Below are positions 13,168 to 27,376 of a stretch of 64,000 nt of DNA, in pieces. A program made the position numbers and the translations under genes. The DNA comes from Diprion similis. Its lineage: Eukaryota > Arthropoda > Insecta > Hymenoptera > Diprionidae. The notes under the pieces were generated by a model. It saw only the letters and a list, made by a program, of their open reading frames with translations, was not told where the DNA came from and searched no databases. The stretch lies in contig NC_060108.1 in the NCBI RefSeq assembly GCF_021155765.1, forward strand, positions 18,253,025 through 18,317,024. Reading direction: 5' to 3'. Numbering within the stretch: the stretch's first letter is position 1; each line of letters starts with the position of its first letter.

Positions 13168-13445
13168 CAGAGCGATTATCTATATCGACAGAGTGCATGG
13201 CCCGTCGTCTGCTATTGTTTAACGCGCATGCGCTAAAATTTGGGAGCAGTTGTTTTTCAGGGCTACCAACCGTCATAAATTCAGATGACAGGTCACCGCG
13301 ATGTATCTAACCTCAAAACGTTTGACAGCTGTTTATGTTGAACACAATTATCCGTGACAACTATGAAAATGTTTGAGGTTACGTTCATGACAGTTAGTCG
13401 ATCGGGCAAACAACTGATCACGGTTTGGAGCGCATGCGCATTCAA
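13168..13445. mobile_element. Foldback-type MITE, GCGCATGCGCT family, copy 2
   Basis: The left arm (from 13221) reads AACGCGCATGCGCTAAA, then GAGCAGTTGTTT, then AACCTCAAAACGTTTGAC. The right arm reads back the same blocks in reverse complement (GCGCATGCGC at 13430-13440, TTGTTTGCCCGATC, TGTCATGAACG, AACCTCAAAC). The right arm lacks roughly 25 bases present in the left. Arms around a centre near 13345 make this a foldback element, probably the fullest copy of the family here. A CAGAGCGATTATCTA segment at 13168 matches the start of copy 1. Confidence 0.72.
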
Positions 13446-15896
13446 TTTGCAAATTTCTGTTTTTGCATTCAAAACCGCGCGAACAAATTACATGTGGTAG
13501 GTATAAACCAGCTCGGATACTACGGAATGAATACCGAGTGATGCAAAATCGAAAATTGTTACGATTCATGCTGCAAGGTACGTTACCTTTCCTCCTTTTC
13601 GTTTTATAATTTCACCAATTTCAAAAAATGTCTTCATTTTAATTCGACTCAGGTTCTTCCATAGGAATCTTCTTATTATTCAAACTTGGTATGAAACTAT
13701 ATGTACAGTAATTCAGGATTTGCATTTATTTTTTATCACGTGCCATGAGAAAATTCCGTGACTCAATGCCGTGTGATTCTAGCTACACAGATCTGAGATA
13801 TACAAGGTTATACATCGTCTACCAGAAAATATATTTAAAAAAATATGTTTGTTACAGTTAGGGTAATTAATAAAAACACGGTTTATTGTGACGAGAGACT
13901 GTATTACAATATATCTAAATAGACGTGCACCCTATACATACACACATATATATATATATATACGTTTAAGAGACGTATATTTCAGAGTAAATCAGACGAG
14001 AATGATTGACAATATCTGCAAATTGCGAGGTGGCTTCCCCTCGGTTCCCCCCGACGCTATCGAGCTGTCTGACAATGAGATAAGAATTGCGAACGCTCCA
14101 GGAGATTTTCATCGCGGGTTCTTCCTTCTCTCCCCCACCGGCATCAGGCACAAGAGAGAAAGGTTGTAAATCCGTCACGTGGGTACGTTCTACGCGAATA
14201 CTATATATGTATGCACGTATGTATGTATATAAAACAACGACTGCGCATATATATTAAAATGTACCGCGGGATCAAGTATTTACTACTATATACAACCACG
14301 TGGTGGTGATGGTGGTACTGCTGCTGCTGATGATGATGATGATGACGATGACGACGGTGACAACGATGACGATAAAGTAAAATGAAACAAACAATATGAA
14401 ACATTTGAAAAGGAAAATCAATACACACCATCAAATTTCGTGGGCTTTCAATCAAGTTATTAACTACATAGGTATACTAATCGAGAGATGATGATCGGAG
14501 GTGGTAAAAAACTGCAGCTGCTGCTTTCAACTTTTACAGTCCGTCTGGTGTTTGAAATTGCTGTATCTTTTACGATGCAAAGGGAGGTGGTGGTCATTCA
14601 CCGAAATCAGCGAACACGTCTTCGACCTTAAAAATAGACATGACCTGAAATAACATCGTGGAATCACCGGAATAAAATTAATTCGTAATCGGATTGAATC
14701 GTCGGAATGTCCAAGTCGCTTGTTAGTCAAAACGTCCGAACTGATTTGACATTATCTGTACTGTAAACACTTGTATTGCAATATTAAATCTGATACCGCG
14801 GAGTGTCAACAGTCTCTCGAAACTGGCCGAAAATCGCATCGAGAAGAAAAGAGCGTCAAAAAAGTAGAAGAAGAAGAAACAAAAAAAAAAAAGGTAACCA
14901 TTACCAGATATGGTACGGTAGCATTTATGAATCTAAAAATACAAAGATATACGCTGATACCCCGCATCCTTCTAAATTCGTACAATTATTTTTCGCTATT
15001 TTTAACTATTCTTTTACTCTTTTTCCTTCGCAACGTTTCAATTATATCGAGTCATGTGACTGGCAAAGTATGTTACATACATACTTATACTAATATATAG
15101 ATCCACGTAATGTAAAACTCCTAAATCACTTAATCTCGGCAAGTGGGTGGTGTTTGATATATGTTCACGTAATTCGAATCGCAAAACTGCTTTTAGCCCA
15201 CATCGTCAGGGGAGCAGATTTGACAAGCGATGAAGTGGAAATAAAATCATATACATATATATATATAAATTTTTTTTTTTCACACGAACAAGTGCTTACC
15301 CTGTAACATGTTTTATTTTCTTCTTCTTCACATTATTATACGTACAGCTGTCGCGCGAATGGGAATAAAGTTATCAGCGATTCAAATGTATAGCCAATGA
15401 TTATATATCCATGTCCGTCACTTTAAAAAAGTTATATTACCTTAAGTGGAGTTGATATGAACTTCGTTGCGAAGTCGTTTTCGACGTTTGCCTTTCTTGT
15501 TGGTCAGGAAATAGTGATTTCAATTAAAAAAACAATTCGGGTAATAGTGTAATAATAAAAATAAGAGGAGTATGTACTGCATCAGGAGAGGGAGAAACGC
15601 CGATAAATTATTAATCTACGGAAGCACCGCGCACTTGCGTTGCATCCACGACGATTACGGCAATTCTGCGCCCTTGGTGCCCCGTAAACGGGAGTATGGG
15701 GGGCCTCATTCTCGTTGCACACTCACCAAATAGGTACATCCGGCACACCGCACCGGCCAGTTTTGACGGTGTCAAGGATACCACCGATTTATCCTCCCAT
15801 ATAATACATCGCAAGGTGTAATTGCGTGTACCTGCCTGCAGCAGCGATTGTTCGGCGTTATATTGGCAAGTACCTACGCGATCGGCGAAATTATAC
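13446..15896. other. Non-coding AT-rich DNA
   Basis: It holds a TA run (13947-13961), a GC-richer patch (14030-14165) without recognisable coding content, and a GAT/GAC trinucleotide run (about 14328-14356). Reading frames are short and give no recognisable proteins. Confidence 0.5.
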
Positions 15897-15998
15897 GAGG
15901 CATTCTACCCCGAACCGACCTACGCGTGACCCTCGTCATCGGCGTTTGTTTTTCTTTTTAAGTATGGTGTAGAGTGTGCAAAAAAAAGCATCTTTCGC
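15897..15998. repeat. Dispersed repeat pair, copy A
   Basis: The block begins GAGGCATTCTACCC, continues AACCGACCTACG, and ends in a T-rich stretch followed by ATGGTGTAGAGTGTGCAAA. The same order (GAGGCATTCCACCC, AACCGATTTACG, T-run, ATGGTGTAGAGTGTACAAA) occurs at 33993-34098 in the same orientation. This is an unclassified interspersed repeat about 100 bp long. I see no inverted ends. Confidence 0.65.
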
Positions 15999-18900
15999 GT
16001 TCTTCGCCTTAAACTTTCGGTGGATTAAAGTAGGTATAGATAAAAGGGATGTACGACTTCATGATTAATCACGTATTATAGAGTAATTGCAAGAGATTAG
16101 TTGATAAATAATTTTACTTTGACTGGATGATGATTACTATAACGATTTCTTAGATTCCATATGATTTCACATGACTAAATGTAATCCTAAATGATTTTAC
16201 ATGACTATCGAGGCTTACTAATGCAGAATTTTACTCGTTTACAAAGTGATTTCAAATGCTACCGACACCGTGATACTTTGAGTGAAATATCCCTTGAAAT
16301 CAACGTTGCACCATAAATCCCTTTGTGCAATGACGTGTTATAGAAATTTCATTGATTTACCTGCAGGTATAATAAAGACGACGTGAATTCGAACACGTAT
16401 AAGAAACATGAAATCGGCTCGTACAAAGCGAGATCCGCATAATCTAGGAAGTTCATGCCGTCGCTGTTCCACTAATTATGCCGTAACGCCGTATTTACGA
16501 CCAGTGTAGAAAGTCTCCTCGACATTAGTAGGTACACGTATCTGTCTGTAAGGGATATTCTCTCTAACTCGTTCCCGTCGTCGACGAGCTCACCGCTGCA
16601 ATTTCTTCGTCGATTACATTATACGAAATTTTTTACGCTAAAAACAATTACGTCTATATCATTCGTGTATAATACCTATTACGTTGATTCGCATGGTTTA
16701 ATTAATAATTTTCAATTGCAGAAGGTTATGATTTCTTTTTTTTTTATATCTCAATTTTTTTAAACTTCAGATTTTTCCTTCACAACTCTGTTTTCTCTTC
16801 TTCGTCAGGGATCATTCTGGAAATATTTATCCAACGGCAGAACACCGCGAAGTTACTGATCGTCAGCAGCCGAGTTAAACAAAATGTAAATGAATAATGA
16901 CAGTGATAATAAATATAGTTTTTGGAATACACGTTATACGTGAGGAACAAAAGGAGGAAACTTTATTGTGGTTGTTTACGGATGCGTCCTGTCATTATTG
17001 AGATCAAGAAACTCGACCGTTTCTATACCATGTACTGGGAACTTACAAAACGTAAACAATTCTGCATCGACCATATTGTTGAAGAAAACTTTCATTATGA
17101 TGAAAAATCTAACGAAACGATGACAGTGCCGGATATTGATATACATATGTAGATGTAAGTTTATCGCGACTTTTCATTACGTCATCGAAGAAAAAACCAG
17201 AAAGTAAACTTGGCAGGAAGTTGTATGTCATCTTCTTTTTTCGTTGAATATTTTCTTTGCGTTACATCTGGAAGAAATGAATTGCGAGTAACGCAATTTT
17301 ATACATCTACCGAAATTAACTTCTTCTTTTTCGTCTTCGTCGCTCATTGCCTGCATCTCACATCACGTTTATATTACATATAACGTGCGTAAATATACCT
17401 ACAACATATATAACGTTTTAACGAATGGATAGATATTTGTATAATTTTGCAGGAAAGAGGTATTTAAATAATCACAGGATGAAATTAATAAAAAATTTGC
17501 TTTTCCCCCCGGTAATTAAACCAGTAAAATTATGCAAGGTGAAAAATAAAAGAAATTTCTGACAAAAAGCTGCGAAAAAATAAACGAAAAAGAACAAGTG
17601 TCTAGAAATTACCTACATCTATACGTTCGATTTAAATGTTTGATTAATTTTCTTCTTCTTTTATCATTTTTTCGTTATTAATACGAACGATCAAGAACGA
17701 CGACCAATTGCCTCGATACATTCGGTAGGTAATTATTTAGACAAGTGTCTAGAGCGGGTTGATTATGTCACTTTAAATCCTTCCGCCTCGCGGATAACAC
17801 AAGAGTTTTCAAATCGCGGTTCAGCTTCTAAATTACGTACTTTATACATACCGCATATTTCAAAGTCGTTGCATAGCTTATAGCCTCGTACGTATCGGCT
17901 TTCCTTGTTCCGAACGTTTTCCGACTCGATTGCAGGAGTTAGGCATGAATTATAATCTAGGTACCTATACCTACGTTAGACGCGAGACCGGAAACTAGGT
18001 CGGACTCGAGATTACTGTTCAACTATACGACTCGTCACGGCGTACGTTCAACGTTCCTTTGCATATAAGCTACGGAACTTGGGACTCGGCCTTATATTAG
18101 GTATATCCACGGTGTATTTTCAAGGTACATAATACGGATGCCTCTCCTTGATTATACTCAAGTCCGTTATACAGGTACAGTACCGATAACCCGGAATCTG
18201 TTCTCCTACACCTGCGGGCGTCACCTTTGATATGCAGGCTTAAAACGCTGGCAGCGAAAATTTAGGAAATTCTACTCTGGCCAATTTTCTTCGTTTGTCA
18301 CAGAGCCATGCTGTGCCTAGAATTTTCCAATCGAAATTTTATTTTTGGTTCGAACTAGTAGAAATCAAATTGCAACACGAACGATAAACTTTTCCTAATA
18401 CATACGTGCGTGTAAAGGAATAAAATCTATCTCAAATTTATTCGGTAACATAATAAAGGTGAAGTATATTTTCGAAAAAAGTCAATCACTTTAACCTAAG
18501 TCGAAAGAAGAAACCCTTGCATATCCGATTGTACAGAATTATGCTTTGTAAGTTTTGGAGAAAATTTTAAGCACGAAGAGAGTAAATTTTTTCATTTTTC
18601 ATATTGTGAGAGATCAGAATTGTTACTTCGAGATACGTAATGCTTTTCAAAATCAAAATTCAAACGTCGACGTTGTTTGCATCTGATCTCTCAGCGACTG
18701 TAACAAAACGGCGAAAAGATTGCAAAAAAGCGAGTGACTTATACAACGTATCTGCGTGTATAGCAAAAAAAAAAAAAATACATATATAGGTACATTATAA
18801 AGGAATGAATATAGTAGGAAAGAGAGCAAAAATGAGAGCGGCGAGGAGGAGGGGGAGGAGGAGGTAAAATCAATAAATATTTATCCGAGAATCGTGCAGC

Positions 18901-21900
18901 CATCAGCGCGTTGCCTCGGGGTCGCGCATCGATTTCGCGCGTTGGAAAATAACTAAAATAGTTTGACGGATGCTATACGTAGGTACCTACATATAACGTA
19001 CATATATGTGTACGTTATGTATACGCAGGGGTATCCAATGGCGGTTGAATATTTCCATCAATTGATACGGAACGGCGGAGAATTTAAGCGCTCTGATGTC
19101 AGCGGCGCCTTTTGCCATAGTTATTTTATTTATATAATATGGGAAATTCTTCAGCATTTCAAATATTTTTGTAACTTCTATATTACTCTAAAATAAAACC
19201 TGTACTTGCATCAGTATAACATCTCTAACACTTTTCAAAACCTTTGGCATAATTGTTTAAATTTTTAAATGCATCCCAAAAATTACAATTTCAACCACTT
19301 CTAGCTCCAAAACTGTGAACGACGTCTAGTACGAAAAAAAATTCGAAATGTCTACCGTCTGCGGATTCTGGTCAAAGCGCGTGGAATTTTTCCTATATTC
19401 TATAGCAGATGCCCGTTTAAATCTATGGATAGTTGCAGCATATCTACATACGTGCAGTCGGTCTTCGTGTATTTCTATAGTCTCGACTTTTCCACTCCTT
19501 ACCGAATGATTTGTTATACGTACAAAAGAAGACGTCCGCTTTAGCTGGTTGTTGTTTTCGACTTTCAAGATCGCCTCTATGGTCATATCTACATAATATA
19601 TATCTAATATACACATATACGTTATAGTGCGATAACAGACGGAGATAATACAGTATTCTTCGAGCATATAATCAGCTGGAACGACGGGTCAAAGATCAGG
19701 CTCCGATCTTTTTTTCTTATTCGTTGGGTTCTCAAGAGTTTCTTATTTTCACGGATATCTTCTTTCGTTCGATTCTTCGCCGGCGTGAAATTCTTTAAGC
19801 AGCATAATTAAATTGGGAAAAATTTCATTCATGGCGAATTCAATCGCGAGATACGTTACTGTTATTTTTTGACAATGAAATTATTACTGTATGTAATTGT
19901 CTTTACTCACTGTTAATGATCGTTTAATCATCTGAGAGATCCTTTTTTTTTACCTGTTATCTAATACGATTTTTACATAATGATCGAGTTTCCGTATATA
20001 TGTATAATAAGAAACTAGTACGGCGGTGATTTAATATTTAACTTGTCAAGACTCTCCGTGTTTGCATCGTCGCTTGGTATATTAATTCCATGAATTGACG
20101 TACGTTGGGATAAAAAAATTGAAGATAACCGTCAGCGAATGTAAGGCGAGTAACACATATATATTAAAGATGGAACCAGCTGTCGACAATGAAACATCAT
20201 AAATATAACTGAAAATTGATTATTTCGACCATATCTATAAAGGTCAGAGTGATAATGTGTAAAAGAAAACGACAGATGGATATTATACGCAGCAGAAAAC
20301 GATTGTGAATACATTATATTCACATCGTGTATAATAACTTTCTTACAGAAATTTATCTCATTCATTTTAAAAATTTATGTGTACGATTGCACGAAATACA
20401 ACCTGACCTATCTACCGCGACAAAGTGTATACAATAAAATGCAATACAATATTTGCTTTACTTTCAATATTTCACATTCGTCACGTGACTCACAATCAGG
20501 CATTATCATGCAGGCGGGTCATTTGTCGAAACGACTAATCACTTGTTATCGTATTACTTTTATTATCCGTCCGAATGACTCTCGCGACCCTTGATCATCT
20601 CTCCAAACGTTAATCCAGCGAATCAATGAATTCCACAGTTGTACGAACACCTGTTCACGATCAGCATAATCCCAATTCAAGTGTTAGGCTTAGGTCGTTG
20701 CTAAAAAAATGTCTCTATTTCTTAAAAATTGATGAAAAATAAAGCAAAAAGGAGAAATAGAAAGAAAATCTACAGAATCAGCGAAATTTTATGAAAATGA
20801 CCTACGCGTAGGTATGTACCAAGCCTTAATATCCACGGCTGGTTGAAAGCCACGAAATGATGATCCGCTTACCGCGTTTACTTTACAACGTCACGTATAG
20901 CGGGCTTATTATACTACCAGCTACCGTCTGAAGCTGCAGATAACGCGACGGACAGAGACACTCGCTCGGCATTACCCAGGACGTAGGTTGTAGGTGTGGT
21001 GGATGTGGAGTGTGCAGATTCGCGAGTATAGTAAGTAAAACGCGTCACGGTTACATCGATTCTTCGTTTTACAGCGAAGTCGATTTCAGGTACACTTGCA
21101 ATTAGATGATGCGATACGAATGTGCTGCACGAACGTCACGAAGGATTATTTTGCTAGGCGAATGACGAATAAGGAAAGAAACCTGCGCGTGGAGATGGGA
21201 GCTGAACGTGAGTGACGAGGCCAACGCAGGTGTACGATTTGAGGTGACGTATCCGCATCTCGGTTGGACTGGAAGTCCCCTTAACGTCATATTCCTTAAT
21301 ACCTTGACTCATCGGCAATCTTATATTGCTGTATGTATGTACATCGTTTGAACGAGAAATAAGAATGACGTCTAACGTCTTGATGATTAATGGAATCCTT
21401 CAGTCCGAATCGAAGATTGGGAAAAGAGAAAAAGAGGAAAAAACGTTTGAAAAGTCTTCCTTCGACGCAATGTTGCTTCCGGCAATGATGGTAAACACTG
21501 AAGAAAGAACGTAGCTACTGTGTAATAAGAAATAAATCTGAGCAAATTGGAATGGAACACGAGTCAAGATAAAATAAATAATTAAGTGAACGAGCTTCCG
21601 AATTAGCGTCTCGCTTACATGAGCGGGGAAAATCGATTGATATCAGTTCTGTGTAACGATAATAGACACATATATCATTATATGCAAATGTTTGAAAAGT
21701 GATTTGCCACGTTTTCGAAAACTGCACTTGATGACAGAGAGACGTCGGACGGCGGTTCGTTCGTACGCGATACGCCCTGCATGTCAGATGAATTTGGTCG
21801 TAAATCAATTTTTGATAGGCAAGATTTAGTGCCGCTTTATACGTCTTATTACACGCTAGTACATAAATAAAATGTTTAAACATGCTGCTCGCGCTTAAGG

Positions 21901-22278
21901 ATAAACGACAGACATCAAGCCACCGCATAATCTCGTCTTGTGGTCATTATGAGTATTTAATCCAATGAGTTACCCGCAGACAATGAAATCAAAAGCGTAC
22001 ATGAATTAATTTTCGTGACTCGAAGTCGAGTTCCGGTGTGGTTTTCCTTTTTACCTCCTTTAGTATATCGTATACTTCCGACTACTCATACACCTACATA
22101 TTAATTTTCGCAGGAATGATCCGGACACATTTATTAATTATGAATAAATAATTAATTATCATTTCTATGATTTCTCCCACTCGCGACTCTTATACGTCGT
22201 TTACAAATTATATGCAGAGACTTTTACAGCGGAAATGATTTTCTATAGTAGGCATAGCTCAGGATGAATATGATGGAA
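15999..22278. other. Long AT-rich non-coding stretch
   Basis: I see no supported gene. It holds a short internal duplication of ATGATTTxACATGACTA (16159 and 16190), A- and T-homopolymers, a GGAGGA-rich tract (about 18842-18866) and many TAGGTAC/GTACCTA words. A plus-strand frame at 16922-17152 and a minus-strand frame at 21515-21928 are open by chance length. They use AT-rich codons like the flanks and show no family motif. Confidence 0.55.
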
Positions 22279-22823
22279 CTGTTAAGGGAGGATTTTCTTT
22301 TTTTTTGCTAAATTTATCGCTTTTTTCTAATTTTCTGGTAAAGAAGCTATACAACGGATCAATGCGAAATTTGACATGTGGATTCATTTATCTTTTATCA
22401 ATTAACAAAAAAAAATAAAAAATCATTTCCTCCTAAAAATACCGTTTAAACGCGTTTTTCTCGAAACAGCTTTTTGCAACAACTTGTGTGCACGATACCT
22501 AAAAAACTATTCAACAGATCGCTTCAAATTTAGAAAGCATACTCAGTCGACATCCTTCTAACGTTTGATGAAAAACAAGCAATACGTTGGATATTTTTTT
22601 ATTTATAACAAAAAGAACGATCGATTATTTTTGATCAATCGATATTTTGAGTTCAAAACATCAGCGGATCCGCAATTATTATTTGTTTTTTCTCTTCATC
22701 GAACGATAGCTACATCTGTTGTAAAGTAAAATGTTTTTGGGTTTCTGTTGCAGGATCAATGGGCAGACTCGAATCGTGCACATCAAAAATTTGAGGAAAA
22801 AAAAAGAAAATCCCCCTTTAAGG
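22279..22823. mobile_element. MITE-like element with TTAAGGGAGGATTTTC termini
   Basis: The left end has GTTAAGGGAGGATTTTCTTT. The right end, reverse complemented, gives CCTTAAAGGGGGATTTTCTT. These are about 24-bp imperfect terminal inverted repeats bounding roughly 545 bp of AT-rich DNA without a transposase frame. The interior holds a short inverted pair around GATCGATTATTTTTGATCAATC (about 22619-22640). A non-autonomous DNA transposon is the simplest reading; superfamily not determined. Confidence 0.6.
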
Positions 22824-24097
22824 ATACGTAAGTATACATTGTACGTATAACTGACACAAGGCGTGATCTGTTCCACGCGTGCATAGTGTATAGAATCTAG
22901 TAATATTGGGAGACCGGCGCTTGCAGTGTGACATACTTGATTGCGTGGTGCATTATAAACGCGATACTGCAAGGCAAGCGGCTCATCTTTTACGTATACT
23001 ATATGGAGAATGGTTGGAAGTTGGAAGTAGGCTGAAGGATTCTTCCCACCGGTATTTATTCTATGTATATGTATATATGGGTATGTATATACCGCGAGTA
23101 TGCAGCTGCAGTACGTAACATACTTACATACATACATGTATACACGCGTAAGTTAAACTCGTTTTGCAAGAAAATTTTATTCCAAGAATCGAGATCGTTC
23201 ACCCGAGATGTACCATTGATGATGGAGCCGGTTTTTTCTCTGCACTTTATACAGGTTAAATCCAAGGTATACTCACTCACCTTTAATCATCAGGAAAAGA
23301 AAACAGAGAAGAAGGCGATCAATAGAAAAGAATCATCCTCTAAGCGCAGGTACGAAAGTAAAGGTGTAGCTACATGCAGTTTGGACCTCGTGTTTAGAAC
23401 TCTGGACAACATCATCTCCAATCACATAAACAGTAACTAACGATCATTCTTCAGCCCAAATATACTAGGTATATTATCCGCGTTATCTTTTCCCTAACAA
23501 CGAATGATTTTCAATCTGTACCTATAACCAAGCTGTATAAAATGGTTCTCTTAAATCGTTTCTTATATACGTATAGGTACCGTACGTCAAAAGCGTTTGA
23601 TGCACAATTACGACGTGACTATTTTATTGGTCGCAGTTAACGGAGAGGAGGTTGGATTAGATCGGATCAGCGAAGTAGCAACGATATGTCTTTCGCTTCG
23701 CGGTAGCGTTGGCGTAGCTCAAACAACGGGGTCCATCATTGTGGCGGCCCTGAGAAAACACAGTGGCAACGTACACCTATAATTCGTGTTGTTTGATCAG
23801 CGAGGATTTATTTACCGCAATTTACGACCAGGCCATAGCCGAAAAACACAGGCTTTCTTCCAGAGAATCCACCCACGATGCACGATGCGTTACACATGTA
23901 CCAAGACTTCGCACCACACGACTCGTCGTGCGTGCATGCCTACATTTATACGGTCTGAACGTTACTCGTTGTACCTATATACCCATTAGATGGTTAGGTA
24001 TATAAATACACCGGATGTCACAGGTTACTGTGCTCGTGATACACCCCGCATGGCACATAAACTCGTAGGTACAGTTGGACAAATTGGTATCCAGCTA
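22824..24097. other. Non-coding DNA between two MITEs
   Basis: Short overlapping frames occur on both strands, none with domain signature, conserved motif or splice support. TA/CA-rich tracts lie near 23060-23150. Confidence 0.5.
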
Positions 24098-24193
24098 CAG
24101 TAGGACCTTGATCATCCGAAGCATGACTTGGTTTATCTGAACTCTCGAATGTAGGTTGTGACTAGGTTAGTTCAGATGATCGAGGTTCTACTG
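24098..24193. mobile_element. Pogo/Tigger-like MITE with TA target duplication
   Basis: A 96-bp element has about 24-bp terminal inverted repeats: left CAGTAGGACCTTGATCATCC, right (reverse complement) CAGTAGAACCTCGATCATCT. It is flanked on both sides by TA, the target duplication of the Tc1/mariner-pogo superfamily. The CAGTAGxACCTxGATxATC end is the form typical of pogo/Tigger-type elements. The interior is too short for a transposase, so it is non-autonomous. Confidence 0.82.
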
Positions 24194-27100
24194 TACCTAC
24201 TATACATGGACACGGGATTTGGGCAATTCCTCGTGTGCAGGGTATACGTAATCTGACGTACCTTAGACATGACGTATGACGTACATACACTGATGAGCGA
24301 CTCGGCACGATGCGATTGTAACCGCAGCCGGAAATTGCGAATATTGGACTCGATTCGAAACGTGCGAATGTATGTATACCCGATTCCCTAATCACGCCTG
24401 CAGCGATATGTATCGTCACTTGCGTCGGCATTGTTGTGTAACGTATATATATTATATATATGCGACGTTGGATAATTGGCTTATTGTAATGTATGCCTGT
24501 GGAACGTACACGTGTGGTTTGGGAAGACATATCATGCATCAGCTCGTCCGAGACGGAGGACCATCTGTTCACACGAATCAAACAAATTGGAAATATTTTT
24601 ACATCCAGAGTCTGCAGCACATGTGTGTATTTGCATCGGAACGGCATTAAACTCTGCCTTTGGGTATGTAACGATGTTGTCACTGTCTTTCTTGGAACGG
24701 TAATTAACTCTTCCTGCATTACCTCCTTAAATTATTATTGTACCTACATACTATACACGATATAAAGATAAAAAAGAAAAAAAGAAAAGAAAAAAAAAAA
24801 AAAAAAACTGAAGTTTCGTCTTTGATCCGAAAATGGGTCGGTTGATCGAATAAATGATCCGGAGCTTGGACGAATGTTTTGCTGACGAGATGGGATATTT
24901 TTACTCGCAATATAAGCAATACTTGACTAAATCGCTGAAAATGTATTATTATTTGGATTGAAATTTTATTTTTATATCGATATTATCACCAAGTTTATTA
25001 TCATTATTATTAATCTTATTTAATTCTACTCAATAGCGATAGCAAATTATATCGCTTTCTTGTAATCAATTGAACAAAATATTTGTCGGTTATTGCAAGA
25101 TATAATACCGATGCATAATATTCTACGAATGAATAAAGTATAACAAAACTTTAAGCCTTGTTATATATGACTAATACATAAGAAGAAAAAACCAACCAAC
25201 CAACCAACCAACCAACCAAACAAACAAACAAACCTCAAGTTAAACGGATCGTAACAAAACAGGACAAAATTAAAAATGCTTGCTATAAAACATGCGAAAA
25301 ATTCCATATGCCATTATTCCATGGAATAAGTCAGGGAATCGGATTAGGGAGTAAATTTTTTATAAACACTGTACAAACGAATCTGCGAGAAAAGTTATCT
25401 AAAGAGAAGAAGAAAAAGAAAAAAAAAAAACTCGTTTGATTCGATTAAACAATATATTTTTTACGAAGTAGCCTGTTATTTTTTTCGCGCTAAAATTACC
25501 GAGTCTAGTATATAATATACATGTATGTATGTATTATAGGTGTGTGTATATAAACTGTCAAATTGTGCCCGATAACACGGTAGATTTTCGGATAACGTCG
25601 CTCACATGAAAATACAAATCAAAACGTTGTTGAGTAAACGTCAACAAAGATTTTCAGTTACTTGAATATAATATAAAAGTAATAACAATTCACCAGAATA
25701 ATCGTATATATATGATATTTTATATTGACCTAATGACCGAAGAAGTCGCGGTGTCGTAGCGAGAAATATAATAACATGTAGATAAATATCTTGGACATTA
25801 TTAAAAATTTTCACAATCACTTACAGACTCGAATCTTTTACATAACCGAGATCACTCGCGCCCTCGATTTTTATCGCCAGTATTCACGTAGAAATTTTTT
25901 TCTTCTTTTTCTTTTTCTATTTTTCTCCTATTTTTTTTTATTTATTTATTTATTTTTTTATTCTTTCTTAAAAACATTTCGAGCTTTGCCGACGAGACGG
26001 AGATGTAAACAAATATATACATATACATGTATACGTATATATATATATATATATATATACATTATAAATATACGTAGGTGTTGCTTATCAGGGTACGTAA
26101 CAAATGTTTTTATAAGATTTATCCCAAATAACTTATATAAGTATAACGAATTCGGAGGGGAATGAGTCCGAAAATAAAACATCCAGATATAAACATGACG
26201 AACGTACATATTGTATGAGTAGGTATATTATACATAGAGAGAGAGTGTAATGTACAAGTGAAGGGAATTACAAGCCTTTGAAACCAGCGAAGACGTTAAT
26301 TAATTAATCGAAACAGAACAATCGCAAATTGTGATAATACTCGAGTAGGAAAAATGAATATATAATCAAAGAATAGAAATAAAATTCTGATAATACCGAT
26401 GAAAATCTACAAATTGTTGAAATTTCAGGAATCTTCCTGTAAAGGAAAAAAAAGAGAAAAAAAACATTCTCTCCGAATGAGGGTAATTTCAAAATCATTT
26501 AAAAAACACCAAATATGCACATGTTTACATCGTTACGTTACACAGGAAGCATATCAACGTATATATATATACTTCGAATCGATGTTTGTTTGTGGAATAT
26601 ACGGTGTGAAATAAACCACTTCAACCTCAATGAACGATACCATACGTATTCCGCATGTAGGTATTAGGTAGTAGGTATACGTGATTGGAAGCACAAACCA
26701 CGCTTCCCTGTATGTAATTCGATTACAAATTCCCACGATCCTAATGTCCCGATTTGTGATATATAGAGAGAGAAAGATGTATATAGAAAAGGTGGCAAAA
26801 AGAGGCCGAAATGAATTCCATGGCGCAGGTCCTTGTCAGACCGATTCGATGGGTGGGCGAGGCTCAGCGAAATGACGCTGCACCCACACCCACACACACG
26901 CATACCCAGCGACAAGCCTTTGTTCCCACGCGCTAACAGGCGGTGAAAATAAGTCGGCATTGCGCAGGTGTGAGGCTTATACGCGTATGTATTGTCCCAT
27001 AATAATAGAGAGGTGCATGTGTCCGTTAATTGAGCATTTTATAAGGTACCAGAGCGACCTCGGATGGATTGGCATCAAAAACGAGGACACGATTCGAGAA

Positions 27101-27335
27101 GCCCGACTTCCTTGAGCCCGGTCTTCAAGTGTACCAGTTGAGTTGTTAGTCCGCGCTCGTTTCAATTTCTTTTCATTTAATTTTTTTCCTTCCTCCTCCT
27201 TCTCCTCTTCTTCTTCTTAATTCTTCTCTCCCTTCTCTTTTACTTTTACTTTCGTCGCCCCCCCCCCCCCCCCTCTCTCTCTTACTCGGCGTTCGCCAAA
27301 ATGATAATATATTAATCCTCGACACTCTTATCTAC

Positions 27336-27337
<2 letters not shown>

Positions 27338-27372
<35 letters not shown>
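27338..27372. repeat. GT dinucleotide microsatellite
   Basis: A 35-bp uninterrupted GT run, about 65 bp downstream of a 16-C plus CT tract. Confidence 0.95.

Positions 27373-27376
<4 letters not shown>

Noticed and set aside
13966..14178. GC-richer patch with frames on both strands
   Set aside because: The frames start at GTG or in low-complexity DNA, have no clear splice sites and neither strand is clearly better.
24162..24719. 185-codon minus-strand open frame
   Set aside because: It runs into the pogo-like MITE, has no domain, uses AT-rich codons and overlaps several equally long plus-strand frames.
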